A DNA stretch of 64,000 nt from CAWGHZ01 sp963822575 (GTDB lineage Bacteria > Pseudomonadota > Alphaproteobacteria > MPNO01 > DASWLB01): assembly GCA_963822575.1 (NCBI GenBank), contig CAWGHZ010000007.1:1054001-1118000 (forward strand), read 5' to 3'. Shown in pieces: positions 34,395-44,700 of the stretch. Position 1 is the stretch's first letter. Every line of letters starts with the position of its first letter. A program made the position numbers and the translations under genes. The notes under the pieces were generated by a model, which worked only from the letters and a program-made list of their open reading frames with translations, was not told where the DNA came from and searched no databases.

Positions 34395-35174
34395 ATGGAA
34401 TTCGTCGAGGACAGGCAGGTCGAGCCGGCGCACGAGGGTGAGGCGCTGGTCGTCGATTTGGACGTGTTCGAGGGGCCGCTCGACGTGCTGCTGGCCCTCG
34501 CGCGCGAGCAGAAAGTCGACCTCACGCGCATCTCGATCCTCAAGCTCGCCGACCAGTACATCGCCTTCATCGAGAACGCCCGCGACCTCCGGCTGGAATT
34601 GGCCGCCGACTATCTCGTAATGGCGGCGTGGCTCGCCTACCTCAAGTCGCGCCTCCTGCTGCCCGAGCCGGAAGCCGAGGAGGACGGGCTTTCCGGCGAG
34701 GAGATGGCCGAAGCGCTCACCTACCGCCTGCGCCGGCTCGAGGCGATGCGCGAGGCCGGGGCCAAGCTGATGGCCCAGCCGCGCCTCGGGCTCGACGTCT
34801 TCCCGCGCGGCGCACCCGAGGCGGTGCCGGTGGTGCGCCATTCGGTCTACCAGCTCAGCCTGTTCGAGCTGTTGCGCGCCTATGGCGAGCAGCGCCGCAA
34901 GGCGGGCGCGCACAAGGCCTACGCGCCGCTCCCGACCGAGCTCTACGCCATCGAGGACGCATTCGCCCGCATCGAGGCGATGCTCGGCAAGGGGCCGGAT
35001 TGGCGGACGCTGCTCTCCTTCATGCCGCAGGGGCTGCGGGGCGGAGTGGTCCGCCGCTCCGCGATGGCCGCGATGCTGTCCGTCGGCCTCGAGATGACCA
35101 AGAATGGCCGCGCCGAGCTGCGCCAGAACTACGCCTTCGGTCCCATCTACCTTCGCCGACGGACGGTGCCATGA
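34395..35174 (+). CDS. scpA: Segregation and condensation protein A (kleisin)
   Basis: 259 residues. The ScpA N-terminal motif LDVFEGPLDVLLALAREQKVDLTRISI (about 22-48) binds the SMC neck, and ADYLVMAAWLAYLKSRLLLP (about 70-89) and the C-terminal winged helix (VVRRSAMAAMLSVGLEMTKNGRAELRQ) bind SMC head. With SMC and ScpB it forms the condensin that organises the chromosome. It is coupled to scpB by ATGA. Confidence 0.93.
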   Translation: MEFVEDRQVEPAHEGEALVVDLDVFEGPLDVLLALAREQKVDLTRISILKLADQYIAFIENARDLRLELAADYLVMAAWLAYLKSRLLLPEPEAEEDGLSGEEMAEALTYRLRRLEAMREAGAKLMAQPRLGLDVFPRGAPEAVPVVRHSVYQLSLFELLRAYGEQRRKAGAHKAYAPLPTELYAIEDAFARIEAMLGKGPDWRTLLSFMPQGLRGGVVRRSAMAAMLSVGLEMTKNGRAELRQNYAFGPIYLRRRTVP

Positions 35175-35971
35175 CGCCCGATGACTCGCCCAACATGATG
35201 ACCGCGATGATCGCCGACGAGCCCGAGGAGGAGCGCCTCCCGCCACCCGAGCCGGACGAGGCGCCGGAGGCCGGCCCGGTCGATGCGCACCAGGCCGCGC
35301 GCTTGTTGGAGGCCATCCTGTTCGCCAGCGCTGATGCGCTCGGCGACGAGACCTTGGCCGCGCGCCTGCCGGAAGGGGTCGACGTCGCCGCGCTGGTCGC
35401 GGCGCTGCAGGCCGATTATGCCGAGCGCGGCGTGAACCTGGTGCGCGTTGCCGGCGGCTGGACCTTCCGCACCGCGCCCGACCTCGCGAGCCTGATGCGG
35501 ATCGAGCGCACCACGGTGCGCAAATTGTCGCGCGCGGCGGTCGAGACCCTGGCGATCTGCGCCTATCACCAGCCTGTCACCCGCGCCGAGATCGAGGAGA
35601 TAAGGGGTGTCGCGATCTCCAAGGGCACGCTCGACACGCTGTTCGAGGCGGGCTGGATCCGCCCGGTCGGGCGGCGGCGGACGCCGGGCCGGCCGGTCAC
35701 CTGGGGCACGACGGACGCGTTCCTGTCGCATTTCGGGCTGCAATCGATCGCGGACCTGCCGGGTATCGACGAGCTGAAGGCCGCGGGATTGCTGGACACG
35801 CGCCCGGCGGCGGCCATCGTCGGCGCGCCCGAGCCCGAGGCGGCGGCGCCCGGGGCCGCCGACGAGGAAGAGGACGAGGCCGAGACCGGCGCGTCGGAGG
35901 ACGCCGAGGAACTCCTTCGAAGACCCGGAACAGGGGTCGGGCCTATAGCCGGAACAGGGCCTTGGCGTTGA
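35171..35971 (+). CDS. scpB: Segregation and condensation protein B
   Basis: About 266 residues as read. Two winged helices are clear: EAILFASADALGDETLAARLP and ETLAICAYHQPVTRAEIEEIRGVAISKGTLDTL, then GRRRTPGRPVTWGTT and FLSHFGLQSIADLPGIDEL, which is typical ScpB. The last dozen codons overlap the facing amidohydrolase gene by 29 bases. If one G of GAGGAACTCC at about 35903 is an extra base, the acidic tail would read ENSFEDPEQG and stop at 35948, a more natural end that nearly removes the overlap. In related genomes tatA usually follows; here the order is broken by the amidohydrolase. Confidence 0.9.
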   Translation: MTPDDSPNMMTAMIADEPEEERLPPPEPDEAPEAGPVDAHQAARLLEAILFASADALGDETLAARLPEGVDVAALVAALQADYAERGVNLVRVAGGWTFRTAPDLASLMRIERTTVRKLSRAAVETLAICAYHQPVTRAEIEEIRGVAISKGTLDTLFEAGWIRPVGRRRTPGRPVTWGTTDAFLSHFGLQSIADLPGIDELKAAGLLDTRPAAAIVGAPEPEAAAPGAADEEEDEAETGASEDAEELLRRPGTGVGPIAGTGPWR

Positions 35972-37136
35972 GGCCGAGGATGTTGCGCTTGGCCGCGTCG
36001 TCGAGGAAGGGCAGGTCGAACACGGTGGCCGGCGTGTCGAAATCCCAGTGCGGCCAGTCGGACGAGTAGAGGAGCTGCGTCTTCGCGTCGATCGCGTTGA
36101 AGGTCGCCTCCAGGAGCTCCAGGTTCGTCCGCTCCATGGGCTGGGTCGTGTAGAACATCTCGCGCATGTACTCCGACGGCAGGCGCTTCAGGGCCGGCGC
36201 CTCCGACGAGCGCATCAGATACTCGTTGTCGAACCGCGTGGTCATGAAGGCCATCCATGTGATGCCGGCCTCGACCCAGATGACCTTGAGCTTCGGAAAG
36301 CGCTCCGGGAGCCCGTTCATGACCCAGTTGGCGAGGTGCACCATGTTGCCGAGCGGGAACGAGATCGCATGCGCCGACAGGAACCGGTTCATCTGGGAGA
36401 GGAAGCCGTCCCGCCCCCAGTACGGCCCGGCATGGAAGGCGAGCGGCAGGCCACGCTCCTCCAACATGGCGTAGAGCCGCATGTAGGCGTTGTGGTGCAC
36501 GGGGCGGTAGCGCGCACTGGTCACCATAAAGCCGACGACGCCCTTCCGCTCGGCAAAGGCGGCGACGAAGCGCTCGCACGCCTCGGGCTCGTTGAACGGC
36601 AGATATAGGAGCGACTTGATGCGGTCGTCGGCGGGCAGGATGTTCTCGCAGAGCCAGCGGTTGTAGCCATCGGCCAGCGCCACCTCGACGTCGATTTCCG
36701 GGTGCATGCCCATGCCCAGCATGGGCGTCGGGAATACCACCTGCGTCGCGATGCCGAGGCAGTCGATGGCGCGGCGCACCAGCGTCACGTCCTTGTGCAC
36801 GCTGGTCTCGGTCACCTCCTGCTCGGGGTCGCCGTCATGAGTGATGCGCCCGGCGGCGGTCTGGTGGAACGGCCAACTGGTCGTGCGCAGGATGCCCGGC
36901 GTGATCTGCCCACGCACCGTGAAGGCGCGGGCGATGTCGCGGATCACCGGGTCGGGCACGTAGTCGAGGACGTCCGGCCAGGACGACGTCTCGAAATGAT
37001 GCGCATCGACGTCGATGATCAGATAGTCCTTCAGGTTGCGTTCGCGCGCCTGGCGCTCCGCGTGGGCCAGCACGTCGCGCGTGTCGGTGGACTTGACGAT
37101 CTGCGTCGGCGGCGTTCGCGGCGACCCCGTGTCCAT
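35943..37136 (-). CDS. Amidohydrolase-2 family metal-dependent hydrolase/decarboxylase
   Basis: 397 residues, TIM-barrel. Metal residues include DVDAHHFET (about 42-50) at strand 1, AFHAGPYWG at strand 5 and SSDWPHWD at strand 8 (Asp). It resembles ACMSD/gamma-resorcylate decarboxylase relatives, but with long insertions (RFLSAHAISFPLGNMVHLANWVMNG) common in alphaproteobacterial catabolic members. It is probably cytoplasmic. It sits alone between scpB and recG, in reverse orientation, where relatives have tatA, so it looks like an insertion into a conserved block. Substrate unknown. It is a different subfamily from the LigJ-like protein at 1686-2738. Confidence 0.8.
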   Translation of the reverse strand: MDTGSPRTPPTQIVKSTDTRDVLAHAERQARERNLKDYLIIDVDAHHFETSSWPDVLDYVPDPVIRDIARAFTVRGQITPGILRTTSWPFHQTAAGRITHDGDPEQEVTETSVHKDVTLVRRAIDCLGIATQVVFPTPMLGMGMHPEIDVEVALADGYNRWLCENILPADDRIKSLLYLPFNEPEACERFVAAFAERKGVVGFMVTSARYRPVHHNAYMRLYAMLEERGLPLAFHAGPYWGRDGFLSQMNRFLSAHAISFPLGNMVHLANWVMNGLPERFPKLKVIWVEAGITWMAFMTTRFDNEYLMRSSEAPALKRLPSEYMREMFYTTQPMERTNLELLEATFNAIDAKTQLLYSSDWPHWDFDTPATVFDLPFLDDAAKRNILGLNAKALFRL

Positions 37137-37167
37137 GAGGCGTCTCCTTTCCGCTCAGCATAGCATG

Positions 37168-39249
37168 TCAGCCCGACCTCAAGGTCTGCACGGCCGCGTC
37201 GCGCTCGAAGAGGTAGAGGAGCGTGCGCAGTGCCGCCCCGCGCGGGCCGGCAAGCTCGGGGTCGCGCTCCATGATCAGCCGCGCATCGTCGTTCGCCACG
37301 GCCAGGAGGTCGCCGTGCACGGCGAGGTCGGCAAGGCGGAAGACCGGAAGACCCGACTGGCGTGTGCCCAGCACCTCGCCCGCACCGCGAAGCCGCAAAT
37401 CTTCCTCGGCGATGCGGAACCCGTCGTCGGTCTCGCGTAATATCTCGATGCGTGCCCGCGCCGTCTCGCCCAGGGGCGCGGCGTAGAGCAGCAGGCAGGA
37501 CGACGGCTTCGCGCCGCGCCCGACCCGGCCGCGGAGCTGGTGAAGCTGGGCGAGGCCGAAGCGCTCGGCGTGCTCGATCACCATCACCGTCGCCTCGGGC
37601 ACGTCGACGCCGACCTCGATCACGGTGGTCGCGACCAGGATGGCGGTCTCGCCCGCGGCGAAGCGGCCCATCACCTGGTCCTTATCGCGTCCCTTGAGCC
37701 TTCCGTGCACCAGCCCGACCTTGCCCGGGAACAGCTTGGACAGATGCGCGGCGCGCTCGGTGGCGGCGGCGATGTCGATCTGCTCCGACTCCTCGACGAG
37801 CGGGCAGACCCAGTAGATGCGCGCCCCCTCGGCCATCGCGCGGCCGAGTCCGCCCGCCACCTCGTCGAGCCGCGACAAGGGCAGGGCGCGGGTCGCGATC
37901 TTCTGCCGGCCGGGCGGCTTGTCGGTCAGGCGCGACACGTCGAGGTCGCCATAGGCGGTCATCATCAGGCTGCGTGGGATCGGCGTCGCGGTCATCACCA
38001 GCACGTCGGTGCCGCGCCCCTTCGCCGCGAGGTCGAGCCGCTGGTGCACGCCGAAACGGTGCTGCTCGTCCACCACGGCGAAGGCAAGGTCGCGGAACGC
38101 CACCTCCTCCTGGAATAGCGCGTGCGTGCCAATGGCGAGCGGGATCGCGCCCGCGGCGAGGCCGGCGATCGCCTGATCGCGGGCGCGGCCCTTGTCGCGG
38201 CCGGTGACCAGCACGCAGGCGACGCCGGCCGCGCGGGCGAGGGGCTCGATGGTCGCAAAATGCTGGCGGGCGAGGATCTCGGTCGGCGCCATCAATGCGG
38301 CCTGCGCGCCCGTCTCGACCGCGTTGAGCATGGCGAGGAGCGCGACGACCGTCTTGCCGCTGCCGACGTCGCCCTGGAGAAGCCGCGTCATCCGCTCGCC
38401 CGACGCCATGTCGGCGAGGATTTCATCGAGCGCGTGCACCTGCGAGCCGGTGAGGTGGAAGGGCAGGGCGGCGAGCGCCTTCGCCCGCAAATGACCGTCG
38501 CCCCTGAGGACGCGGCCGCGCAGGCGCTTCTGGCGCACGCGGACCAGGGCGAGGGCGAGCTGGTTGGCCAGCAACTCGTCGAAGGCGAGGCGCCGCCGCG
38601 CCGACATGGTGAGGGCGAGGTCAGCCTCGGACTGCGGCGCGTGGGCCGCCATCAGCGCCGCGCGCCAGCCTGGCCACCCCTCGCGCGCCACCAGCGCCGC
38701 GTCGTTCCATTCGGCTAGCTCCGGCGCGCGGTCGAGCGCCGCCCGCACCGCCCGCGCCAGCGGCCGCGGCGTGAGGCCGGCGGTCAGCGGATAGACCGGC
38801 TCGACCGATTGCAGCTTGGCCAGTTCCTCGGGCGCGCCGATATGGTCGGGGTGAGTCATCTGCGCCACGCCGTCGTAGAACTCGACTCGGCCGCTCACCA
38901 CCCGCTCGGCGCCCACGGGCAGGGCCTTCTCCAGCCAGTCGGGCCGCGCATGGAAAAAGACCAGGTCGAGCCCGCCGGTCGCGTCGGAAAGCCGCACCTT
39001 GTAGGGCGCGCGCGGGTTGCGTGGCGCGGCGTGGTACTCGACCCGTCCGGTGATGGTGGCGATGGCGCCGTCGTTCGCCGCGGCGATCCGGGGCGCGTAG
39101 CGCCGGTCGATTATCCCGCTCGGCAGGTGCCACAGGAGGTCGACCACCTTGGGCCCGGCCAGCTTCTCCACCAGCTTGCCGAGGCGCGGCCCGACGCCCG
39201 GCAGCACTGTCACCGGCGCGAACAGCTTGTTGAGGATCGGCGGGCGCAT
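37168..39249 (-). CDS. recG: ATP-dependent DNA helicase RecG
   Basis: 693 residues, normal length, intact. The wedge/OB domain is at the N-terminus (LPGVGPRLGKLVEKL; VDLLWHLPSGIIDRRY). Helicase motifs: LLQGDVGSGKTVVA (Walker A), AVVDEQHRFGVHQR (DExQ), VMTATPIPRSL, and QLHQLRGRVGRG. RecG remodels stalled forks and branched DNA. It is head-to-head with sdhE and mfd, which is the usual alphaproteobacterial arrangement. Confidence 0.96.
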   Translation of the reverse strand: MRPPILNKLFAPVTVLPGVGPRLGKLVEKLAGPKVVDLLWHLPSGIIDRRYAPRIAAANDGAIATITGRVEYHAAPRNPRAPYKVRLSDATGGLDLVFFHARPDWLEKALPVGAERVVSGRVEFYDGVAQMTHPDHIGAPEELAKLQSVEPVYPLTAGLTPRPLARAVRAALDRAPELAEWNDAALVAREGWPGWRAALMAAHAPQSEADLALTMSARRRLAFDELLANQLALALVRVRQKRLRGRVLRGDGHLRAKALAALPFHLTGSQVHALDEILADMASGERMTRLLQGDVGSGKTVVALLAMLNAVETGAQAALMAPTEILARQHFATIEPLARAAGVACVLVTGRDKGRARDQAIAGLAAGAIPLAIGTHALFQEEVAFRDLAFAVVDEQHRFGVHQRLDLAAKGRGTDVLVMTATPIPRSLMMTAYGDLDVSRLTDKPPGRQKIATRALPLSRLDEVAGGLGRAMAEGARIYWVCPLVEESEQIDIAAATERAAHLSKLFPGKVGLVHGRLKGRDKDQVMGRFAAGETAILVATTVIEVGVDVPEATVMVIEHAERFGLAQLHQLRGRVGRGAKPSSCLLLYAAPLGETARARIEILRETDDGFRIAEEDLRLRGAGEVLGTRQSGLPVFRLADLAVHGDLLAVANDDARLIMERDPELAGPRGAALRTLLYLFERDAAVQTLRSG

Positions 39250-39384
39250 CTCGGGCCGCTGGCTGCTGACAGGCGGGCGCGGATTTCCTATATCCTATGC
39301 GGCGCGCGGGCGAATCGCACCCGCGCGGAACGGCTTTCCACGGCGCGCACGCCCGCTCGCCGGGGGAGCCCTATTGGCATTGGC

Positions 39385-39669
39385 ATGACGGACGCGGATT
39401 CGCAAGGTCTGGACGAACGGCGCAAGCGGGCGCGCTTCCGCTCGGTCCGCCGCGGCACCAAGGAAAGCGACCTGGTCGTTGGCGGCTTCGCGGCGAACTG
39501 CCTCGATGCGCTCGACGCGGGACAGCTCGCCCGGTTCGAGGCGCTGCTCGACGTGCCGGACCAGGATTTGCTCGCCTGGGTGGTGGGGCTGCGTCCGGCG
39601 CCCGCCGAACACGACCACGACGTCCTTGCCCTGATGCGGGAGTACCGGTCATCGATACGCCGGTCGTAA
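39385..39669 (+). CDS. sdhE: Succinate dehydrogenase assembly factor 2 (FAD assembly factor SdhE)
   Basis: 94 residues. The signature R-R-G-T-K-E-S-D (about 22-29; usually RRGxxExD) is the surface that contacts SdhA during covalent attachment of FAD. LDALDAGQLARFEALLDVPDQDLLAWV matches the second half. Its ATG at 39385 has only a weak ribosome site. The end overlaps the beginning of the mfd reading frame. Confidence 0.88.
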   Translation: MTDADSQGLDERRKRARFRSVRRGTKESDLVVGGFAANCLDALDAGQLARFEALLDVPDQDLLAWVVGLRPAPAEHDHDVLALMREYRSSIRRS

Positions 39670-42600
39670 AGCCGACCGCCGCGCTTCTGGAGACGCCCGG
39701 GCGAATCACGCTCGCCGGCGCGCCCGAGGGGTGCGACGCACTGGCGCTCGCCGAGATCGCGCGCGCCGGGCGCACGGTGCTGCATGCGGCGCGCGACGAT
39801 GCCCGGCTTGCAGGGCTTGCCGACGCGCTCGCCTTTTTCGCGCCGGAGATCGAGGTGCTGCGCTTCCCGGCCTGGGACTGCCTGCCCTACGACCGCGTCT
39901 CGCCCAACGCCGAGATCGCGTCCCAGAGGACGGCGACCCTCTCGCAGCTCGCCGCGCACAAGGCGCCCTCGACGGGACGCATCGTCGTCGCCACGGTCAA
40001 CGCGCTGGTCCAGCGCGTGCCGCCGCGCGAGGCGTTCGCCGGTGCGTCCTTCGCCGCCAAGGCGGGCGAGACTGTGCATCTCGACGCGCTGACCGCGTTC
40101 CTCGCGCGCAATGGCTACGGGCGGGCGGACACGGTGCGCGAGCCCGGCGAGTTCGCGCTGCGCGGCGGCATCGTCGACATTTTTCCGCCGGGGGCGGAAG
40201 AGCCGGTGCGGCTCGATCTCTTCGGCGACGAGCTCGAGCGCGTCCGCGCCTTCGATCCCGTCTCTCAACTCACGACGCGCGATGTCGGGGCCTTCGCCCT
40301 CGGCCCCGTGGGCGAGGTGTTCCTCGACGAGGAGTCGATCCACCGCTTCCGCGTGGGCTATCGCGAGCTGTTCGGTGCGGCGTCGGACGACCCGCTCTAT
40401 TCCGGCATCTCCGAGGGCCGTCGCCAGATCGGGATGGAGCACTGGCTGCCTCTGTTCCACGCGCGGCTGGAGACTTTGTTCGATTATTTGCCCGACGCGG
40501 TGGTGACGCTCGACCACCAGGCGGATGCGGCGCGCGACGCGCGCCTTGAGGCGGTCGAGGACTATTTCGACGCGCGCAAGACCTTCCTGGAGACGCGCGG
40601 CGCGGGGCTGGAAGGCCAGCCGGTCTACCGGCCGCTGCCGCCGCGCATGCTCTATCTCGATGCGGCCGAATGGGACCGCACGCTGCGCTCGCGCGCGATC
40701 GCGATCCTCAACCCCTTCGCCCTGCCGCACGAGGCGGGCCGGCGCATCGTCGATCTCGGCGCGCGGCGGATGGAGCCGTTCACCGCCCGCGCCGGCGCGG
40801 CCAGCGCGCTCGAAGCGGTGCGCGACTACTTCGCGCGTGAGGCGCGGCCGGGCCGGCGGCGCGTCGTCGCCGCCTACAGCGCCGGCTCGCGCGACCGGCT
40901 GGGCCACCTGCTGGCCGAGCACGGCGTCACGGGCCTCTCACCGGTCGAAAGCTGGCAGGCCGCCGAGATGCTGCCCGACGACGCGATCGCGCTCGTGGTG
41001 CTCGGCATCGAGCACGGCTTCGCCGCGCCCGGCCTCGTCGTCGTCGGCGAGCAGGACATCCTTGGCGAGCGCATCGCGCGCGCGCCGCGCCGGCGCCGCC
41101 GGGCCGAGGAGATCCTGGCCGACGCCGCCGACCTCGGGCCCGGCGACCTCGTCGTGCATGTCGAGCATGGCATCGGGCGCTATGAGGGGCTGGAGACCAT
41201 CTCCGTCACCGGCGCGCCGCACGACTGCTTCCGCCTGACCTACGACGGCGGCGACCGGCTGTTCGTGCCGGTCGAGAACATCGAGGTGCTGTCGCGCTAC
41301 GGCTCGGCCGAGGCGGGCGCCGCGCTCGACAAGCTCGGCGGGCACGCCTGGCAGGCGCGCAAGTCGCGGCTCAAGCGCCGCCTGCGCGACATGGCCGATG
41401 CGCTCATCAAGGTCGCAGCGGAGCGCGCCCTACACGCGGCGCCGGTGATCGCCGCGCCGCCCGGAACGTATGACGAGTTCTGCGCGCGCTTCCCCTATTC
41501 CGAAACCGACGATCAGCTCCAGGCGATCGACGACACGCTGGGCGACCTCGCGACCGGAAAGCCGATGGACCGGCTGATCTGCGGCGACGTGGGGTTCGGC
41601 AAGACCGAAGTGGCGCTGCGTGCCGCCTTTGCCACCGTGCTGGCCGGCGGGCAGGTGGCGGTCGTGGTGCCGACGACCCTGCTCGCGCGCCAGCACGAAG
41701 AGACCTTCGCCCGTCGGTTCGACGCATTCGGAATCCGCATCGGCCAGCTCTCGCGCCTCGTCGCGGCGAAGGACGCCGCCGAGACCAAGGCGGGCATGTC
41801 CGATGGCTCGGTGCACATCGTCATCGGCACGCACGCTCTGCTGTCGAAGGACATCAAGTTCCGCAACCTCACCTTGCTGATCGTCGACGAGGAGCAGCAT
41901 TTCGGCGTGAAGCACAAGGAGCGGCTGAAGGCGCTGCGTGCCGACGTGCATGTGCTGACGCTCACCGCGACGCCGATCCCGCGCACCCTGCAGCTCGCGC
42001 TCTCCGGCGTGCGCGAGATGAGCGTGATCGCGACGCCGCCGGTCGACCGGCTGGCGGTGCGCACCTTCGTGCTGCCCTACGACCCGGTCGTGGTGCGCGA
42101 GGCGATATTGCGCGAGCGCTTCCGCGGCGGGCAGATCTTCTACGTCTGCCCGCGCATCGAGGATCTCGACGGCATCGCCGCCAATCTGCGCGAGCTGGTG
42201 CCCGAGGCCTCGGTCGCGATGGCCCACGGCAGGCTCGGCTCGAAGGCGCTCGAGGACGTGATGAACGCGTTCTACGCAGGCGAGAAGGACATCCTCCTGT
42301 CCACCCAGATCGTCGAGTTTGGCCTCGACATCCCCAGCGTAAACACGATGATCGTCCACCGCGCCGACATGTTCGGCCTGGCGCAGCTCTACCAGCTTCG
42401 CGGTCGGATCGGCCGGTCGAAGCTGCGCGCCTATTGCTACCTCACCCTGCCGCCGAAGCGCGCGCTCACCGAGACGGCCGAGCGCCGGTTGCACGTACTG
42501 CAAACGCTCGACACGCTGGGCGCCGGGTTCACGCTTGCCTCGCACGACCTCGACATCCGTGGCGCGGGGAATTTGCTGGGCGAGGAGCAGTCCGGCCACA

Positions 42601-43158
42601 TCCGCGAGGTCGGCATCGAGCTCTACCAGCACATGCTGGAAGAGGCGGTGGCGATGGCCAAGGGCGCCAAGGCCGAGGCGGAGGACTGGACGCCGCAGAT
42701 CAATCTCGGCATCCCGGTGCTGATCCCCGAAACCTACGTCACCGACCTGGGCGTGCGGTTGGGGCTTTATCGCCGCCTCGCCGCCGTCGAGGACCGCGCC
42801 GAGATCGAGTCGTTCGCGGCCGAGCTGATCGACCGCTTCGGTCCCGTCCCCGGCGAGGTGGAGAACCTGCTGCAGATCGTCGCCCTTAAGCTGCTGTGCC
42901 GGCAGGCGGGGGTCGAGCGGCTCGACACCGGGCCCAAGGGCGCAGTGCTCGGCTTCCGCGACAACCGCTTCGCCAACCTGGCGGGGCTCGTCGCCTTCAT
43001 CCAGCGCGACAAGGGACAGGCGACCTTGCGTCCGGACCATCGCCTCGTCTTCCGTCGCGACTGGCGCGACGACAAGAACTCGTCTTTCCGGCGCCGTCCG
43101 CATGATGGAGAATCTCGCTGCGATCGCGCGCGAGACGGAGCCCGCCGCGGCGCAATAA
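39651..43158 (+). CDS. mfd: Transcription-repair coupling factor (frame break near 43085; start uncertain)
   Basis: About 1168 residues after correction. Domains: UvrB-homology region (ETPGRITLAGAPEGCDALAL; FPAWDCLPYDRVSP), RNA-polymerase-interaction domain (GDLVVHVEHGIGRYEGLE), helicase motifs (ICGDVGFGKTEVALRAAF, IVDEEQHFGVKHKERLK, LTATPIPRTLQLAL, LYQLRGRIGRS) and a C-terminal TRCF domain. No ATG, GTG or TTG occurs at a sensible place, so the start within 39640-39700 is unresolved. At 43083-43088 one extra T in TCTTTCC breaks the frame. The correct tail SGAVRMMENLAAIARETEPA ends at TAA 43156-43158. Uncorrected, the frame runs more than 1 kb over the next two genes on the other strand, which is not credible. 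Confidence 0.92.
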
Positions 43159-43163
43159 CGCCG

Positions 43164-43808
43164 TCACCCAACCGGCTGGAGCGCTTCCTGGTTCACCAGT
43201 TCGAAGACCTGGTGGAATACCTCGGGCAGCTGCGCGCCCGAGATGGCATAGCGCCGGTCGATGATGAAGCAGGGCACGCCGGCGACGCCGAGCGTGCGCG
43301 CCTTCTCGTCGGCGGCGACGATGGTATCCGTGTCGGCGCCGGAGTGCAGGTATTCGAGCGCCGCCGCGCGCGCCACGCCGGCCTCGGCGGCGATGTCGGC
43401 CAGCACCCCCATTTCGCCGATGTCGCGCCCGTCGAGGAAATAGGCACGATAGAGCGCCTCGACCATGGCGCCCTGGCGGTCCCACTCGTCGGAGAAATGG
43501 ATCAGCCGGTGCGACTGCAGCGAGTTGGGCGTGCGTTCGATGCGGTCGAAGCGGAAGTCGATGTGCTCGCCGGCGCCGACCTCGGCGACCGACGCGAACA
43601 GGCGGGCGGCGCGCTCGCGCCCGCCGAGCCGACGCGCCACGTACGCCGCCCGGTCGGCACCGTCCGGCGGCACATCAGGATTGACGAAGTACGGGCGCCA
43701 GGCGATCTCGACGTCGCGTTGCGGCCGACTCGCGAGCGCGCGCTCGAGCCGGCGCTTGCCGATGAAGCACCAGGGACAGGTGGTGTCGGCGACGACGTCG
43801 ATGCGCAT
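43164..43808 (-). CDS. DsbA-family thiol oxidoreductase, FrnE/HCCA isomerase-like
   Basis: 214 residues, no signal peptide, so cytoplasmic. CPWC (residues 11-14, DTTCPWCFIGKRR) is the redox motif, followed by a helical insertion and VAGVPCFIIDRRYAISGAQ with the cis-Pro loop. FrnE-type proteins help disulfide or polyketide chemistry; 2-hydroxychromene-2-carboxylate isomerases share the fold but have Ser in place of the first Cys. It faces mfd, with 5 bases between the corrected mfd stop and this stop. Confidence 0.85.
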   Translation of the reverse strand: MRIDVVADTTCPWCFIGKRRLERALASRPQRDVEIAWRPYFVNPDVPPDGADRAAYVARRLGGRERAARLFASVAEVGAGEHIDFRFDRIERTPNSLQSHRLIHFSDEWDRQGAMVEALYRAYFLDGRDIGEMGVLADIAAEAGVARAAALEYLHSGADTDTIVAADEKARTLGVAGVPCFIIDRRYAISGAQLPEVFHQVFELVNQEALQPVG

Positions 43809-43814
43809 CGGTCT

Positions 43815-44600
43815 TCAGAGGTTGCGGCGGAAGAAGCTGCGCATCATCAAGAACGATTCGCGCGCCACCTTCGGGTTGTACTCGGCCGTGCCCTTGAACT
43901 TCGCGGTCGGGTCGGTGAAGGAATGGACTGTGTTGGCGAACACCACCATCTCGTAATCGACCTTGGCCTTCTTCATCTCGTCCTCGAAGGCGTTACGCGC
44001 CTTCTGCGGCACGACCGGGTCGTCCGCGCCGTGCAGCACCAGGATCTTTTGCGTTACCTTATCGGCGCCGGGATCGGGCGTGGTCAGGTCGCCGTGGAAC
44101 GAGACGATCGCCTTGACCGAGCCGGCGCCGCCGGCGCGGGCAAGGTCGAGCAGCGGCGCGGCGCCGAAGCAGAAACCCATCGCGCCCACCTTGTTCGCGT
44201 CGATCGCGCCGGCTTTGTTGCCGAGCTCGACCAGCAGTGACAGCGCCTTGGCGATGCGCGCCCGCTCGTTCGGCAGGTCCTTGCGGATCGCGCCTGTGGC
44301 GGCGCCCATTTCCTTCGGGCTCTTCGGGTGATAGTCGGTGCCGAACATGTCGGCGACGAGGATCACATAGCTGCGCCCGGCAAGACGGCGGGCTTCCTTC
44401 ACGTTCTTGGCCGACATGCCCGACCAGTCGGGCGACATCAGGATCGCCGGCCGCTTCTTCTTGACCGCGTCGTCGTAGACCAGGACGCTCTGGAACTTCT
44501 TGCCGTCGACCTCGTACGGCACCTTCTGCTCGACCATCTTCGCCGCGGCAGGCCCCGCGATCAGCGCGGCCATCGCCATCCCCAGAACCAGCCTCTTCAT
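43815..44600 (-). CDS. Exported dienelactone hydrolase-family protein
   Basis: 261 residues. A signal peptide (1-20, AALIAGPAAA-K) is followed by an alpha/beta-hydrolase fold. The nucleophile is Cys in MGFCFGAA (about 144), the Asp is in LHGADDPVV, and His is in NTVHSFTDP, which is the Cys-Asp-His triad of dienelactone hydrolases. Export is unusual, since chlorocatechol-pathway enzymes are cytosolic; relatives with a signal peptide have unknown substrates. It lies 6 bases upstream of the DsbA-like gene on the same strand, so they are likely co-transcribed. Confidence 0.85.
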   Translation of the reverse strand: MKRLVLGMAMAALIAGPAAAKMVEQKVPYEVDGKKFQSVLVYDDAVKKKRPAILMSPDWSGMSAKNVKEARRLAGRSYVILVADMFGTDYHPKSPKEMGAATGAIRKDLPNERARIAKALSLLVELGNKAGAIDANKVGAMGFCFGAAPLLDLARAGGAGSVKAIVSFHGDLTTPDPGADKVTQKILVLHGADDPVVPQKARNAFEDEMKKAKVDYEMVVFANTVHSFTDPTAKFKGTAEYNPKVARESFLMMRSFFRRNL

Positions 44601-44700
44601 GTCGTTTCCCCCTTCGGCCCGGCGGGCCGTTTCGGATACGCGTTGGACCGATTAAAACGCGACCCGATCTTAACGCAGTGCCCGCAGGGGCGGAAGCGCG

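Noticed and set aside
43159..44240. A C-terminal extension of Mfd across the DsbA-like and dienelactone hydrolase genes
   Set aside because: It appears only because one extra T shifts the frame near 43085. It is the reverse strand of two well-supported genes.
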